A stretch of DNA of 64,000 nucleotides from Azospirillum sp. TSA2s (GTDB lineage: Bacteria; Pseudomonadota; Alphaproteobacteria; Azospirillales; Azospirillaceae): the NCBI RefSeq assembly GCF_004923315.1, contig NZ_CP039642.1:519837-583836 (forward strand), in the 5' to 3' direction. Positions within the stretch are counted from its first letter, which is position 1. Each line of letters begins with the position of its first letter. Under the pieces are notes generated by a model that did not search any database, had not been told where the DNA came from, and was given only the letters and a program-made list of their open reading frames with translations. The translations under genes and the position numbers were made by a program. Of this stretch, positions 17,318 to 26,993 are shown one piece after another.

Positions 17318-19384
17318 ATGGCGATCCCAGTCCTGCGCAGCCTGACGCTGAAGCAGGCGATTCACGCGGTTCTCGCCGCCTTCGTCATCGGCCTGACCAT
17401 CACCGCGGCCGAATTCGCCTGGACCGCCAGCCGTGAGCGCACCATGGCCCTGGTCCAGGTGGCGGACGCCGTCGCTCTGGTCGAGGGGCCGGCCGCCAGC
17501 GCCGCCTGGCTGATCGACGCGGAGCTGGCCGGCCAGGTGCTACAGGGCATGGTCCGCGCCGATGCCGCCTGGGCGGAGATCCGGCTGGGCGACGGCACCC
17601 TGCTCGCCCGTCGCGAACGCCCGCCCAGACCGGCGAGCCTGCTGGAGCGCGCGGCGACGGCGCTGCTCTTCATCGACCGGCCGGTGGTGACCCATGACCT
17701 GACGACCCCGGCGAGCGCGCCGAAGGTCGCGGACAGCCCCCGCATCGGCACGCTGATCGTCGGCATCGACACCGGGCGGGCGGCGTCGGGATTTCTCGCC
17801 TATGTCTCGGCGGCGCTGGTGGCGGGGACCCTGCGCAACCTGCTGATCGGGCTGGCGATGGCGGCGGTGTTCCACCGGCTGCTGACCCGGCCGCTGCTGC
17901 AGATCGGCCGGGCGGTGGCGCGGATCGACCCGGAGAAGCCCTATGGTCAGCCGCTGGCCGTGCCGCGCGGCCATGCCGACGACGAGCTTGGCTTCGTCAT
18001 CGCCCGCTTCAACCACACCCTGACCCTGCTGGAGCGCGAGCATGACGAGCTGCGGCGGCTGGCGACGCGCTGCCCGCTGACCGGGTTGGCGAACCGGGCG
18101 CTGCTGCTGGACCGGCTGGACCACGCCATCGAACTGGCGAACCGTGCACGCGAACCGGACGCCGGCCGGCTGGCCGTGCTGTATGTCGACCTCGACCGCT
18201 TCAAGCGGGTCAACGACAGCCTCGGGCATGGCGTCGGCGACCTGCTGCTCTGCCGGGTGGCGGAGCGGCTGGGCGCCAGCGTGCGCCGCTGCGACACCGT
18301 CGGCCGGCTGGGCGGCGACGAGTTCCTGGTGGTGCTGGAGCGCGTCGCCGACCGCGACGAGGCCGCCATGGTGGCGCAACGGCTGCTCGACGGCCTGTCC
18401 TCCCTGCGCGAGGTGGGGGAGCATCGCGTCCACCTCACCGCCAGCATCGGCGTCGCCGTCCATCCCCTGCAGGGCAGCGGCGAGTCGCCCGACAGCATCG
18501 GCCTGATGCGGATGGCCGATTCGGCGATGCAGGCGGCCAAGACGGCGGGCGGCGACCGCTTCGTCTTCTACACCCGCGACATGACCGACCGCGCCGAGAC
18601 CCGGCTGCGGCTGGAATCCGGCCTGCGCGAGGCGGTGGCGGCGCGGGCCTTCGAGCTGGTCTATCAGCCGAAGATCGAGGCGGCGGGCGGCCGGCTGACC
18701 GGCTTCGAGGCGCTGATCCGCTGGCGGCACGAGGGGGCGGCGATCTCCCCCGCCGACTTCATCCCGGTGGCCGAGGACACCGGCCTCATCATCGAGATCG
18801 GCCGCTGGGTGCTGGAGGAGGCCTGCCGCACCGCGACCCGCTGGGCGCTCGACCATGGTCCGGTGCCGGTGGCGGTCAACGTCTCCGCCCGCCAGCTCGC
18901 CGACCCCGGCTTCGCCCGGCTGGTCGAGCAGGTGCTGCAGCGCCACGGCACCCCGCCCCACCTGCTGGAGCTGGAGATCACCGAGACCGTCATCATGAAG
19001 GACGTGCGCCACCATCTGCCGACGCTGAACCGGCTGCGGGCGTTGGGGGTGCGCATCGCCATCGACGATTTCGGCACCGGCTATTCCTCGCTGGCCTATC
19101 TGCGCCAGCTGCCGGTCGATGTGCTGAAGATCGACCGCAGCTTCGTCAACGACCTGCCGCACGCCCCCGACATCGCCTCCACCGTCATCGCGCTGGCCCA
19201 GCGGCTTCTGCTGTCCACCGTGGCGGAGGGGGTGGAGACCGCCGAGCAGCGGCATTGGCTGGCGGAAGCCGGCTGCGACTGCCTGCAAGGCTATCTGATC
19301 TCACGCCCGCTGGCGGCCGAGGCGGCGGAAGCGATGGTGATGACCGCCTTCGCCCGCAACGAGGCGCTGCCCCTGACGGCATAA
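17318..19384 (+). CDS. Membrane GGDEF-EAL protein (c-di-GMP synthesis/hydrolysis)
   Basis: 688 residues from the ATG at 17318, which has GAGGAA seven bases upstream; the frame opens earlier at 17246. A first membrane segment (about 10-32), a periplasmic loop, a second segment (about 170-192) and a HAMP-like linker lead to GGDEF at residue 332, with an RRCD inhibitory-site motif five residues before it. The EAL domain carries EAL at 463-465, NVSARQL, ELEITE, DDFGTGYSSL, KIDRSF and AEGVET. All catalytic motifs of both domains look intact, so it could either make or degrade c-di-GMP. The periplasmic loop has no recognised fold, so its signal is unknown. Single gene. Confidence 0.93.
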   Translation: MAIPVLRSLTLKQAIHAVLAAFVIGLTITAAEFAWTASRERTMALVQVADAVALVEGPAASAAWLIDAELAGQVLQGMVRADAAWAEIRLGDGTLLARRERPPRPASLLERAATALLFIDRPVVTHDLTTPASAPKVADSPRIGTLIVGIDTGRAASGFLAYVSAALVAGTLRNLLIGLAMAAVFHRLLTRPLLQIGRAVARIDPEKPYGQPLAVPRGHADDELGFVIARFNHTLTLLEREHDELRRLATRCPLTGLANRALLLDRLDHAIELANRAREPDAGRLAVLYVDLDRFKRVNDSLGHGVGDLLLCRVAERLGASVRRCDTVGRLGGDEFLVVLERVADRDEAAMVAQRLLDGLSSLREVGEHRVHLTASIGVAVHPLQGSGESPDSIGLMRMADSAMQAAKTAGGDRFVFYTRDMTDRAETRLRLESGLREAVAARAFELVYQPKIEAAGGRLTGFEALIRWRHEGAAISPADFIPVAEDTGLIIEIGRWVLEEACRTATRWALDHGPVPVAVNVSARQLADPGFARLVEQVLQRHGTPPHLLELEITETVIMKDVRHHLPTLNRLRALGVRIAIDDFGTGYSSLAYLRQLPVDVLKIDRSFVNDLPHAPDIASTVIALAQRLLLSTVAEGVETAEQRHWLAEAGCDCLQGYLISRPLAAEAAEAMVMTAFARNEALPLTA

Positions 19385-19497
19385 GGCCGCCGCGTGAGGC
19401 CGGAGTTTCGGTCAATGCGCGGCGGAGGTCCGGTCAAGACAGCCGCCCGCCGGCCGGTTATGGTCGCCTCCCTCGCGCCAACCGACCGACACGCACC

Positions 19498-20427
19498 ATG
19501 ACCGTCTCCGCCACGCCCTCCTCTGCCATGGCCGATCGCCGATCCGTCAACCGCGCCACGCTGGTCGGCTTCACCGCCATCCTGCTGTGGGCGACGCTGG
19601 CCCCGCTGGCGACGCTGGCCTCGATGGTGCCGCCGTTCCAGCTGGTGGCGACCTCCTTCCTGCTGGCCTTCCTGGTCGGCAGCGGCTGGACCGCCTCGCG
19701 CGGCGACAATCCCTTGCGCTATTTCCGCCAGCCGCTGGCGGCCTGGGCGCTGGGAGTCGGCGGGCTGTTCGGCTTTCACTTCCTCTATTTCATGGCCCTG
19801 CAGGCGGCGCCGCCGGTGGAGGCCAACCTGATCAACTATCTGTGGCCACTGCTGATCGTGCTGTTCTCCGCCCTGCTGCCGGGGGAGCGGCTGCGCTCCT
19901 GGCATGTCGGCGGCGCACTGGCCGGGCTGGCGGGCACGGCGCTGCTGATCGCGCGCGGTGGCAGCGGCGGATTTTCGATCGACCCGGCACATCTGCCTGG
20001 CTATGCCGCCGCCCTGGGCAGCGCCGTCACCTGGGCCGGCTATTCGGTGCTGCGCCGCCGGCTGGGCCAGATCGGCGAGGCGCCGACCGACGCGGTCAGC
20101 GCCTTCTGCCTCGTCACCGCACTCCTGTCGCTGCTCTGCCATCTCGCGCTGGAACGCACGGTCTGGCCGGAGACCGCCGCCGGCTGGGGGGCGATGCTGC
20201 TGCTGGGACTGGGACCGGTGGGGGCGGCCTTCTTCGTCTGGGATTACGGCGTGCGCCACGGCGACATCCGGGCGCTGGGAGCGCTGTCCTATCTGGCGCC
20301 GCTGCTGTCGACCCTGCTTCTGGTCCTGTTCGGCCTCGCCCCCAATTCCGGCATCATCTGGGTGTCCTGCGCCCTGATCGCCGGCGGCTCGCTGCTCGCC
20401 AGCAAGGATTTGCTGCGGCGCAGGTGA
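19498..20427 (+). CDS. EamA/DMT-family transporter (YddG-like aromatic amino-acid exporter type)
   Basis: 309 residues from the ATG at 19498; the longer open frame upstream overlaps the GGDEF-EAL gene and lacks hydrophobic character. About ten membrane segments in two EamA halves. Motifs such as LLWATLAPLATL at the start, EANLINYLWPLLIVLFSALLPGE cut at its centre, and WDYGVRHGDIRALGALSYLAPLLSTL in the second half resemble YddG exporters of aromatic amino acids more than the EamA gene at 509. The substrate is inferred by resemblance only. A possible terminator follows at 20538. Confidence 0.85.
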   Translation: MTVSATPSSAMADRRSVNRATLVGFTAILLWATLAPLATLASMVPPFQLVATSFLLAFLVGSGWTASRGDNPLRYFRQPLAAWALGVGGLFGFHFLYFMALQAAPPVEANLINYLWPLLIVLFSALLPGERLRSWHVGGALAGLAGTALLIARGGSGGFSIDPAHLPGYAAALGSAVTWAGYSVLRRRLGQIGEAPTDAVSAFCLVTALLSLLCHLALERTVWPETAAGWGAMLLLGLGPVGAAFFVWDYGVRHGDIRALGALSYLAPLLSTLLLVLFGLAPNSGIIWVSCALIAGGSLLASKDLLRRR

Positions 20428-20537
20428 GCGTGGCGGTGCGCGGACTGCCCCGCCCCTGATCGCGGCAGGCTATCACTTGGACGCGTATTGCGGTCGATTT
20501 GGGGGGAATCGGCACGGAGTGACGTCGGACTTCACGG

Positions 20538-20586
20538 AACCGCCGGTCTCTTGCCCGCGGGGGTGGCAAATCCCGCGCGGTTTTTT
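20538..20586 (+). terminator. Possible intrinsic terminator or leader hairpin
   Basis: AACCGC (20538) pairs with GCGGTT (20577-20582) and an inner TTGCC/GGCAA hairpin (20551-20569) is nested inside; a run of six T follows at 20581-20586. It would end transcription from the EamA gene, or act as a leader element for the ACP-like gene 110 bases downstream. Confidence 0.4.
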
Positions 20587-20694
20587 GCCGCGCCCGGCGG
20601 GAGACCCCAATGCTGACTGCTTTATTCTTTAACGATCGGTGCGTACAGTCGCTGTTGCCTACCCCTTTCGCGCAACCCAAAGCCGAGCGTCGCG

Positions 20695-21033
20695 ATGAGC
20701 AAGTCGATCGAGGGTGTATCCAACTGGATGCACATGTTCCGCTGGATCGTGAAGCTGATCCGCGACGAATATGGGGTCGACGAGGCTCTGCTGACCCGCA
20801 ATGCGACCCTGGAGACCGACATCCAGCTGTCGATCGATCAGGTCGAACAGGTTCTGGAATACATCTCCGAAAGCTTCGCCATCCGCTTTCCCGAAGGGAC
20901 GCTGGACGAGCTGGTGAAGCTGGAGGAACTCTGCCTGCTGGCGAGCTGGATCAAGGGCTATTACAAGCGCCCAGAATTCATCTCCGACGCCTTCGAGGCC
21001 CGCTGCCGCAGCATCAACCAGATCGCAGCCTGA
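20695..21033 (+). CDS. Small acyl-carrier-like protein of unknown role (112 aa)
   Basis: 112 residues, acidic and helical. The central part (residues 36-80: LETDIQLSIDQVEQVLEYI, then FAIRFPEGTLDELVKLEEL) has the helix pattern and Asp-x-x-Leu-Ser spacing of acyl carrier/DUF1493-like proteins. The usual DSL phosphopantetheine motif is not clearly present; Ser41 is the nearest candidate. It ends two bases before the ATG of a GH1 glycosidase, so the two are almost certainly translated from one message. That partnership is unusual and is the best clue to function. I would not call it an ACP without evidence of a prosthetic group. Confidence 0.75.
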   Translation: MSKSIEGVSNWMHMFRWIVKLIRDEYGVDEALLTRNATLETDIQLSIDQVEQVLEYISESFAIRFPEGTLDELVKLEELCLLASWIKGYYKRPEFISDAFEARCRSINQIAA

Positions 21034-21035
21034 CC

Positions 21036-22367
<1,332 letters not shown>

Positions 22368-22410
22368 TCGAACCGCTTCGCATCAGAGCTCATCATAAGC
22401 TTCCCTGGAC

Positions 22411-22497
22411 CGTCATTCCCGCGAAGGCGGGAATCCAGACGCTCCAAAGGCTCAGGCTCGAATCAGCCTGGATCCCCGCCTTCGCGGGGATGACGGC
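22411..22497. repeat. Dispersed palindromic repeat, family 1, copy 3
   Basis: CGTCATTCCCGCGAAGGCGG (22411) and the inverse CCCCGCCTTCGCGGGGATGA (ending about 22494) with a 35-base centre. It occupies nearly all the space between the glycosidase and higA, the place where a higB toxin gene would be expected. Confidence 0.85.
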
Positions 22498-22553
22498 CGA
22501 GAAAAAGTGATAGAAACTCTCAAATCCTGAGGTAATTGACTGAGAGGTTCGAC

Positions 22554-22916
22554 ATGATCATCCGCCGCGAAGAACTTGAGGCCGTACATCCGAATCTGTC
22601 GGATATCGTCGATGCCACCGCCGCTCCCTTCGCGCCCATTCATCCCGGAGAAATCCTGCGGGAGGAATTCCTGGAGCCCAAGGGCATTTCCGCCTACCGG
22701 CTCGCCAAGGACATCGGCGTTCCCCTGACCCGCATCACGGCAATTCTGGAGGGCAAGCGCGCCATCACCGCCGATACCGCCTTGCGCCTGTCGCGCTATT
22801 TCCGCATGTCCGAAGGGTTCTGGGCCAATCTTCAAGCCCATCACGATATCGAGGTCGCCAAGCGCGCACTCGGCGACCGACTCGATACCGAGGTGAAAGC
22901 TTTGGAAGCCGCCTGA
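22554..22916 (+). CDS. higA: HigA-family antitoxin, apparently without a toxin partner
   Basis: 120 residues from the ATG at 22554, with GAGAGG seven bases upstream; the TTG at 22536 is less likely. PFAPIHPGEILREEFLEPKGIS followed (in the same domain) by an HTH with LAKDIGVPLTRITAILEGKR and LRLSRYFRMSEGFWANLQ is the HigA/XRE antidote signature. HigA binds its toxin and the operator of its own operon. Here only 186 bases separate it from the previous gene, and these are filled by a repeat, so no higB can fit. It may be a free-standing regulator or the remnant of a toxin-antitoxin pair. Confidence 0.88.
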   Translation: MIIRREELEAVHPNLSDIVDATAAPFAPIHPGEILREEFLEPKGISAYRLAKDIGVPLTRITAILEGKRAITADTALRLSRYFRMSEGFWANLQAHHDIEVAKRALGDRLDTEVKALEAA

Positions 22917-22931
22917 CGGCCTTTCCTCCCA

Positions 22932-23516
22932 TCAGCGCCGCCGTACCTCCGCGCAGACGCCCTCCGCCCCGTCCGGTGCCTCCACCAGCGCCGCCACGTC
23001 GCGCAGAAGCAGGCTGTGGCCGGCGGGAACCGTCAGCGCCTCGCCACCGTCCGGGATGACAGTCAGCGTTCCGGCCAACGCATGGACCAGCAGCACGTCG
23101 CCGGCGGCGCGATGGGCAGGACCTCCCGCCAGCAGGGTGAGCGTGCCGGTCGCCGATGCGCGGTCCAGCATCAGGTTCACGTCGCGGATCGGGCCGGCTG
23201 TCGGTTCGCACCAGACCGGTGCTTCGCCGCGGAAGGCGAAGGCGGGATCCAGGCGGCGGCGTTCGACCGGCGCGGCGCCATCGACCGACAGGCGCATGCC
23301 GTCGCCCTCCACCACCGCGATCAGCCGGTCGTAGCCGGGAAAGGCGGAAAAGGGGCCGGGTTCGACCACGTCAGCGATGCTGACGCGCCAGACGAATCGC
23401 CCGTCGGGGGCCGGTTCAACCGCCAGTTCGGTGGTGACGCCGCCGCCATTCTTCCAGGGAACGCGGCGATGGTCGTCGGGGGTCAGGCGCGTGATGGACG
23501 GGTTTTTGGACTGCAA
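22932..23516 (-). CDS. hutD: HutD/Ves family cupin protein
   Basis: 194 residues. Begins ITRLTPDDHRRVPWKNGGGVTTELAV, with the VPWKNGGG motif that defines the HutD/Ves family, followed by VWRVSIADV and FSAFPGYDRLIAVVEGDGM. The fold is a bicupin. HutD is often linked to histidine utilisation, where it has been proposed to limit pathway flux, but no hut gene is near. Its role here stays open. It faces higA tail to tail, 15 bases apart. Confidence 0.9.
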   Translation of the reverse strand: MQSKNPSITRLTPDDHRRVPWKNGGGVTTELAVEPAPDGRFVWRVSIADVVEPGPFSAFPGYDRLIAVVEGDGMRLSVDGAAPVERRRLDPAFAFRGEAPVWCEPTAGPIRDVNLMLDRASATGTLTLLAGGPAHRAAGDVLLVHALAGTLTVIPDGGEALTVPAGHSLLLRDVAALVEAPDGAEGVCAEVRRR

Positions 23517-23574
23517 GGGTCTGCTCCGGAACGGATCGGCTCCGCCCGGTCATAGCACAGCCGACAGCCCGGCT

Positions 23575-24273
23575 TCACACGAACAGGCTGAAGCTGCCCA
23601 TCAGTTTCTGCGTGCCGGTCTGGCCGGTGGGGATGGAGTTCATGCTGCCGATGGCCTGATTCAGCCCGTCGAGCGTCGCCTGCTGACCGGTTGTGAGCGT
23701 CAGGCCGGTGTCGCCCTTGGCCGGCTGCTTGGCCACGGTGTCGTAGTCCTGGCTGTAATTGCCCATGACCAGCTGCATGGCGTAGTTCTTGGGGTCCTTG
23801 TCGGACTGGCCCTTGTCGCGGGTGACGCGCAGGGTGTAGTCGCCCTTGTCGACCGACAGATTGCCGGCCTGCAGCTTCTTGAAAGCGGTGTAGTTGTCGC
23901 CGGCCTTCGGGTCGCTGTCGGCCATCACCCGGCCAAGCCGGTTCATCAGCTGGACATGCACACCGTCGTCGCCGACCTGCCCCATGGTCAGCTCGCCCTT
24001 GGTGATGACCTTGAACTTGTAGAAATCGACCTTGTCGTTCGCGGCCAGCGTGCTGGCGACGTTCAGGCGGGTGGTGTTCTTGGAAATCACGCCGATGTCG
24101 GTGGCGCCGCCCGCGGTGGTCAGCGCCGACTTCTTCACCGTCTTGGAGTATTCCTTGACGTCGCCGACAGCCTGGTTGCTCTGCGACTTCTTGATCGCCT
24201 CGACCGCATTGTTGATCGAGGCGTTGAGGCTGGACACCAGGGAGTTGACGCTTGAGAGAGCATCATCCGCCAT
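23575..24273 (-). CDS. Uncharacterised protein with a PPC-like beta domain
   Basis: 232 residues, not recognised as a known family. The N-terminal 60 residues are helical, rich in Ser, Asn and Ala, without a classical signal peptide. Residues 70-165 (SKNTTRLNVASTLAANDKVD, then FYKFKVITKGELTMGQ, RLGRVMADSD and GDYTLRVTRD) match the pattern of pre-peptidase C-terminal (PPC) beta-sandwich domains found in secreted proteins. The tail is Gly/Thr/Gln-rich and ends in hydrophobic residues (FSLFV), as in some type I secretion substrates, but no RTX repeats or transporter are near. AAGGATGACTG precedes the ATG. Lower GC and simpler residue composition than its neighbours. Confidence 0.75.
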   Translation of the reverse strand: MADDALSSVNSLVSSLNASINNAVEAIKKSQSNQAVGDVKEYSKTVKKSALTTAGGATDIGVISKNTTRLNVASTLAANDKVDFYKFKVITKGELTMGQVGDDGVHVQLMNRLGRVMADSDPKAGDNYTAFKKLQAGNLSVDKGDYTLRVTRDKGQSDKDPKNYAMQLVMGNYSQDYDTVAKQPAKGDTGLTLTTGQQATLDGLNQAIGSMNSIPTGQTGTQKLMGSFSLFV

Positions 24274-24520
24274 GATCAGTCATCCTTCTTCCGATCCGAT
24301 CCCCACGCCCGAAACCAAGTCCGAAAACCCGATCCGAACGCCGTTCGAGGAGCACCAAGCCACAAAACGGGGGGTACGGCCGGCTGAGCCGTAACCCGGA
24401 CACGTCTGCCCTAAGGGAGTATACGACAACAGCCGGCGGAACATAGGCAGGATTCGTGATTTTTTTGGTCGAAAGTCCGGAAGCGGGACCTGTACGCCAC
24501 GGTCGGCGGCCCCATCCGGC

Positions 24521-24697
24521 TCAGGACCGCGGCTTTTCCCCCTTGTCCGGCAGCGACTCCGACCGGGTGCTTCCGGCCGCTGCGGCCAGGGCCGCCGGCT
24601 GCGGGAACGACTCGGCGGCCCCCGATGCGGCGGAGTCTTCAGCGATCGGGCAGTGGGGCGGCTGGGTGGGGCCGGTGACGACATCGAAATCGAACAT
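24521..24697 (-). CDS. Possible small protein (58 aa)
   Basis: A short frame beginning MFDFDVVTGPTQPPHC and ending DKGEKPRS, preceded by GAGAGAGG five bases before the ATG, a good ribosome-binding site. It is rich in Ala, Ser and Pro in the second half, with one Cys (residue 16). No family recognised. It lies between the candidate structured RNA (upstream on the same strand) and the PPC-like gene (downstream, same strand, about 250 bases away). Coding status rests on the ribosome-binding site and position only. Confidence 0.4.
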   Translation of the reverse strand: MFDFDVVTGPTQPPHCPIAEDSAASGAAESFPQPAALAAAAGSTRSESLPDKGEKPRS

Positions 24698-24782
24698 TAC
24701 AACCTCTCTCGGCTGGTGATGAAGCCGCCCGGGTCGCCCGTGTTCGGATTTTCAGGATGTGAGGCCCATCAAGGGCCGGGGT

Positions 24783-24923
24783 CACAAACACGAAAGCCGC
24801 CGCGGGTCGGTCCGGGCGGCTTCGGGAGTGAGCGACAGATGCGCGTTCCTAGGCCGCCGAACGAAACCAGCGGCCAAAATATCGGGAACGTCCAATGGAC
24901 GCGATGGAAAGCATCTGTTGCAT
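24783..24923 (-). ncRNA. Candidate structured non-coding RNA
   Basis: Read on the minus strand from about 24923, nested perfect stems follow: ACAGATGC with GCATCTGT (24918-24911 and 24842-24835, 8 bp), CGTTCC with GGAACG (24890-24885 and 24849-24844) and GGCCGC with GCGGCC (24875-24870 and 24857-24852). They form one long imperfect hairpin. A second GC-rich hairpin (GAAGCCGCC with GGCGGCTTTC, 24825-24793) ends the unit. A sigma70 promoter fits just upstream. A 24-codon frame could start at 24923, but stop and structure make RNA more likely. No match to 4.5S, 6S, tmRNA or RNase P motifs was seen. Confidence 0.55.
24792..24826 (-). terminator. Hairpin terminator of the candidate ncRNA
   Basis: GAAGCCGCC and GGCGGCTTTC form a stem with one bulged T around a GGACCGACCCGC loop; on the minus strand it is followed by the moderately T-rich TGTTTGTG. 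Confidence 0.5.
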
Positions 24924-24929
24924 GGGGCG

Positions 24930-24958
24930 ACCATAGCGCGCGGTTGCCGCGCTGCCAA
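24930..24958 (-). promoter_or_regulatory. Sigma70-type promoter for the candidate ncRNA
   Basis: On the minus strand TTGGCA (24958-24953) and TATGGT (24935-24930) are separated by exactly 17 bases. These are four- and five-of-six matches to TTGACA and TATAAT. The predicted start, about seven bases on, falls directly before the first stem of the RNA. Confidence 0.55.
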
Positions 24959-25186
24959 GAAGGATTTTGGCAAAGGTATATCTGCCGGCGCGTGTGGGCG
25001 GCCGGCGCCACGAGGCCTAGAATTATCCGGGCTAAGCTGAGTGGGGCCGGTACAAGGCTCGTCGGCCGGGGTTATACTCCGCCACCTCTCGGATAGCGAA
25101 GTGCCCATTGCCAAATCCGGCATCATGCCGACTTGGCGATGTTGCGTTGAGTTCTGTCGCACCCATTCCGTGGATGGAGCTTGGTC

Positions 25187-25930
25187 ATGAACAACGTTCG
25201 TTTCCTAGCCTCGGTGGCCGTTGCAGCAACCCTCTTTTCAGGCCCTGCTTTCGCTCGCGATGTGACCATCCATCAGGCGGTCATCGGAGAGACCGACCAG
25301 AAGACGCAGGAGATCAGCACCGAGGACATGCGCCGCATCGTGTCGCAAGGGGGTGCAACCATCCTGGATACCCGTCCCCATGCCGAATTCGTGAACGGGC
25401 ATATTCCCGGAGCGAACACTCTCAAAGGCCCCCCATCGGAAGCGGTTGCCGAGGTGGAAAAGCTGGTGGGCGGCGACAAGAGCAAGGCTTTGGTTCTCTA
25501 CTGCAATGGGCCTTATTGCCAAGCCAGCCGTCGCATGGCCGCCCAACTGCTCGATGCCGGCTTCACGAACGTGCGCCGCTATCAGCTCGGCATGCCGGTC
25601 TGGCGTGCGCTCGGCGGCCCGACCGAAATCGACCTCGACGGAGTCCTGCGGATCTTCAGGAACGACCAGACCGCGGTCTTCCTCGACGCGCGGTCGGCCG
25701 AAGACTTCGGCAAAGGCAGCCTGCCGCATGCACACAACCTCATGGCCGAGAATGCCGCGAAGGTCCAGGGGGCTCCCATGCCTCTCGACGACTTCAACAC
25801 GCGGATCGTGTTGTTCGGCCGAGATGCGCAGCAGGCGCGGGAGCTTGCCGAAGCCCTGAGCAAGCGGCCATGGCACAACGTGTCGTATTTCGCCGGAACC
25901 TTCGAGGCCCTGAACGCCGCCGTCAAATGA
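25187..25930 (+). CDS. Exported tandem rhodanese-domain protein
   Basis: 247 residues from the ATG at 25187, with GGAGC upstream and a clean signal peptide ending FSGPAFA. Two rhodanese domains follow. The first (about 45-135) has ILDTRPHAEFVNGHIPGA and an active loop YCNGPYCQASR with Cys in the catalytic position. The second (about 150-240) has VFLDARSAEDFGKGSLPHA, but its loop reads VLFGRDAQQAR and lacks the Cys, so it is probably inactive or structural. Rhodaneses transfer sulfane sulfur to thiols or cyanide; here the reaction would occur in the periplasm. No sulfur-metabolism genes are adjacent. Confidence 0.85.
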   Translation: MNNVRFLASVAVAATLFSGPAFARDVTIHQAVIGETDQKTQEISTEDMRRIVSQGGATILDTRPHAEFVNGHIPGANTLKGPPSEAVAEVEKLVGGDKSKALVLYCNGPYCQASRRMAAQLLDAGFTNVRRYQLGMPVWRALGGPTEIDLDGVLRIFRNDQTAVFLDARSAEDFGKGSLPHAHNLMAENAAKVQGAPMPLDDFNTRIVLFGRDAQQARELAEALSKRPWHNVSYFAGTFEALNAAVK

Positions 25931-25943
25931 TACATGAATTCAG

Positions 25944-26981
25944 TCAGCCGGCTTTCCGCTCGCCCACCGTGTCGGCGACATAGGCGTCGCGCCGGCCCAT
26001 CGGGCGGGAGGCGCGGCCGTCGCGGGCGGTGGTGTCGCGGGCGGTCTGGTGCTCGATCTCCGCGTTCAGCTCCGCCCCCAACAGCACGACGTAGGAGGTC
26101 AGGTTGAACCACAGCAGCAGGATCACGACGGCGCCGACCGAGCCGTAGGTCTCGTTATAGCTGCCGAAGTTCGATACATAGACGGAAAAGCCCAGAGACC
26201 CCAGCAGCCAGACCGCGGTCGCCACCGCCGACCCCCAGGTGACCCAGCGCCATCGCGGCTCGCGGCGGTCGGGGGCGTAGCGGTAGAACACGGCCAGCGC
26301 CAGCATGATCGTCACCGCCAGGATCGGCCAGCGGGCGAGGCTGGCGATCCAGCCGATCGGCGTGTCCCTCAGCCCGATGATGTTGATGGCGGCCGGAACG
26401 GCGACGATCATCGCCATGGCGAGGATGACGAACAGCAGGCCCGCCACCGTCAGTCCCATCGACAGCATCGCCAACTTGAGGAAACCGCGCGTCTCCTTCT
26501 CGCCATAGGCGATGTTGAGCGCCGTCACCATCGAGTTGGTGCCGCGCGACGCGCTCCACAGGGTCAGCAGCAGGCCGAAGATCAGGCCGAAGCCCAGCCC
26601 CTGCGACGGGGTGGTCGCCACCTTGCGCGCCTGGTCGCTGACGATCGACAGCGCGTCCGGCGGCAGCAGGCTGCCCAACTGGTTCAATTGGGTCTCGATC
26701 ATCGACGGATCGGCGACGAGGCCGTAGATCGACACCAGCGCCGCGACGGCGGGGAAGATGGCGAGCAGGGCGTAATAGGCGACGCCGGCCGCCAGCATCG
26801 ACACATTGTCCTTGCTCTGCTCGTCCCAAACCCGCAGCAGGATGTCCTTCCAGCCCTTCTTGGGGATGTCCGACGGGCTGTCCGCCGACCGGCCGCGGCC
26901 GTCCCCGCTCCCGTCATTGGCGGCGCGTCCGCCCTTGCGGTTCCGGTGCTCGTAGTAATGGCGTCGGCTCAGCCCCAGCAT
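25944..26981 (-). CDS. YihY/BrkB-family inner-membrane protein
   Basis: 345 residues with about six membrane segments. WKDILLRVWDEQSKDNVSMLAAGVAYYALLAIFPA (family start, shown only by its pieces DNVSMLAAGVAYYALLAIFP and VSIYGLVADP) and NLTSYVVLLGAELNAEIEHQT near the end are diagnostic of YihY/BrkB. Despite older names, these are not proven RNases BN and their biochemical role is unknown. It lies 12 bases after the DUF3618 gene on the same strand; this gene pair recurs in alphaproteobacterial general-stress regions, which agrees with the EcfG-like promoter found upstream of the pair. Confidence 0.88.
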   Translation of the reverse strand: MLGLSRRHYYEHRNRKGGRAANDGSGDGRGRSADSPSDIPKKGWKDILLRVWDEQSKDNVSMLAAGVAYYALLAIFPAVAALVSIYGLVADPSMIETQLNQLGSLLPPDALSIVSDQARKVATTPSQGLGFGLIFGLLLTLWSASRGTNSMVTALNIAYGEKETRGFLKLAMLSMGLTVAGLLFVILAMAMIVAVPAAINIIGLRDTPIGWIASLARWPILAVTIMLALAVFYRYAPDRREPRWRWVTWGSAVATAVWLLGSLGFSVYVSNFGSYNETYGSVGAVVILLLWFNLTSYVVLLGAELNAEIEHQTARDTTARDGRASRPMGRRDAYVADTVGERKAG

Positions 26982-26993
26982 GCCCCGCCCTCC

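Noticed and set aside
20536..20560. EcfG promoter (GGAAC at 20536 and 17200, both in TTCACGGAACCGCCG)
   Set aside because: No CGTT-like -10 element at 16-17 bases in either place, although the shared 15-base string is curious.
24899..24923. Leaderless 24-codon peptide at the ncRNA start
   Set aside because: The frame overlaps the perfectly paired stems and has no independent support; RNA structure explains the sequence better.
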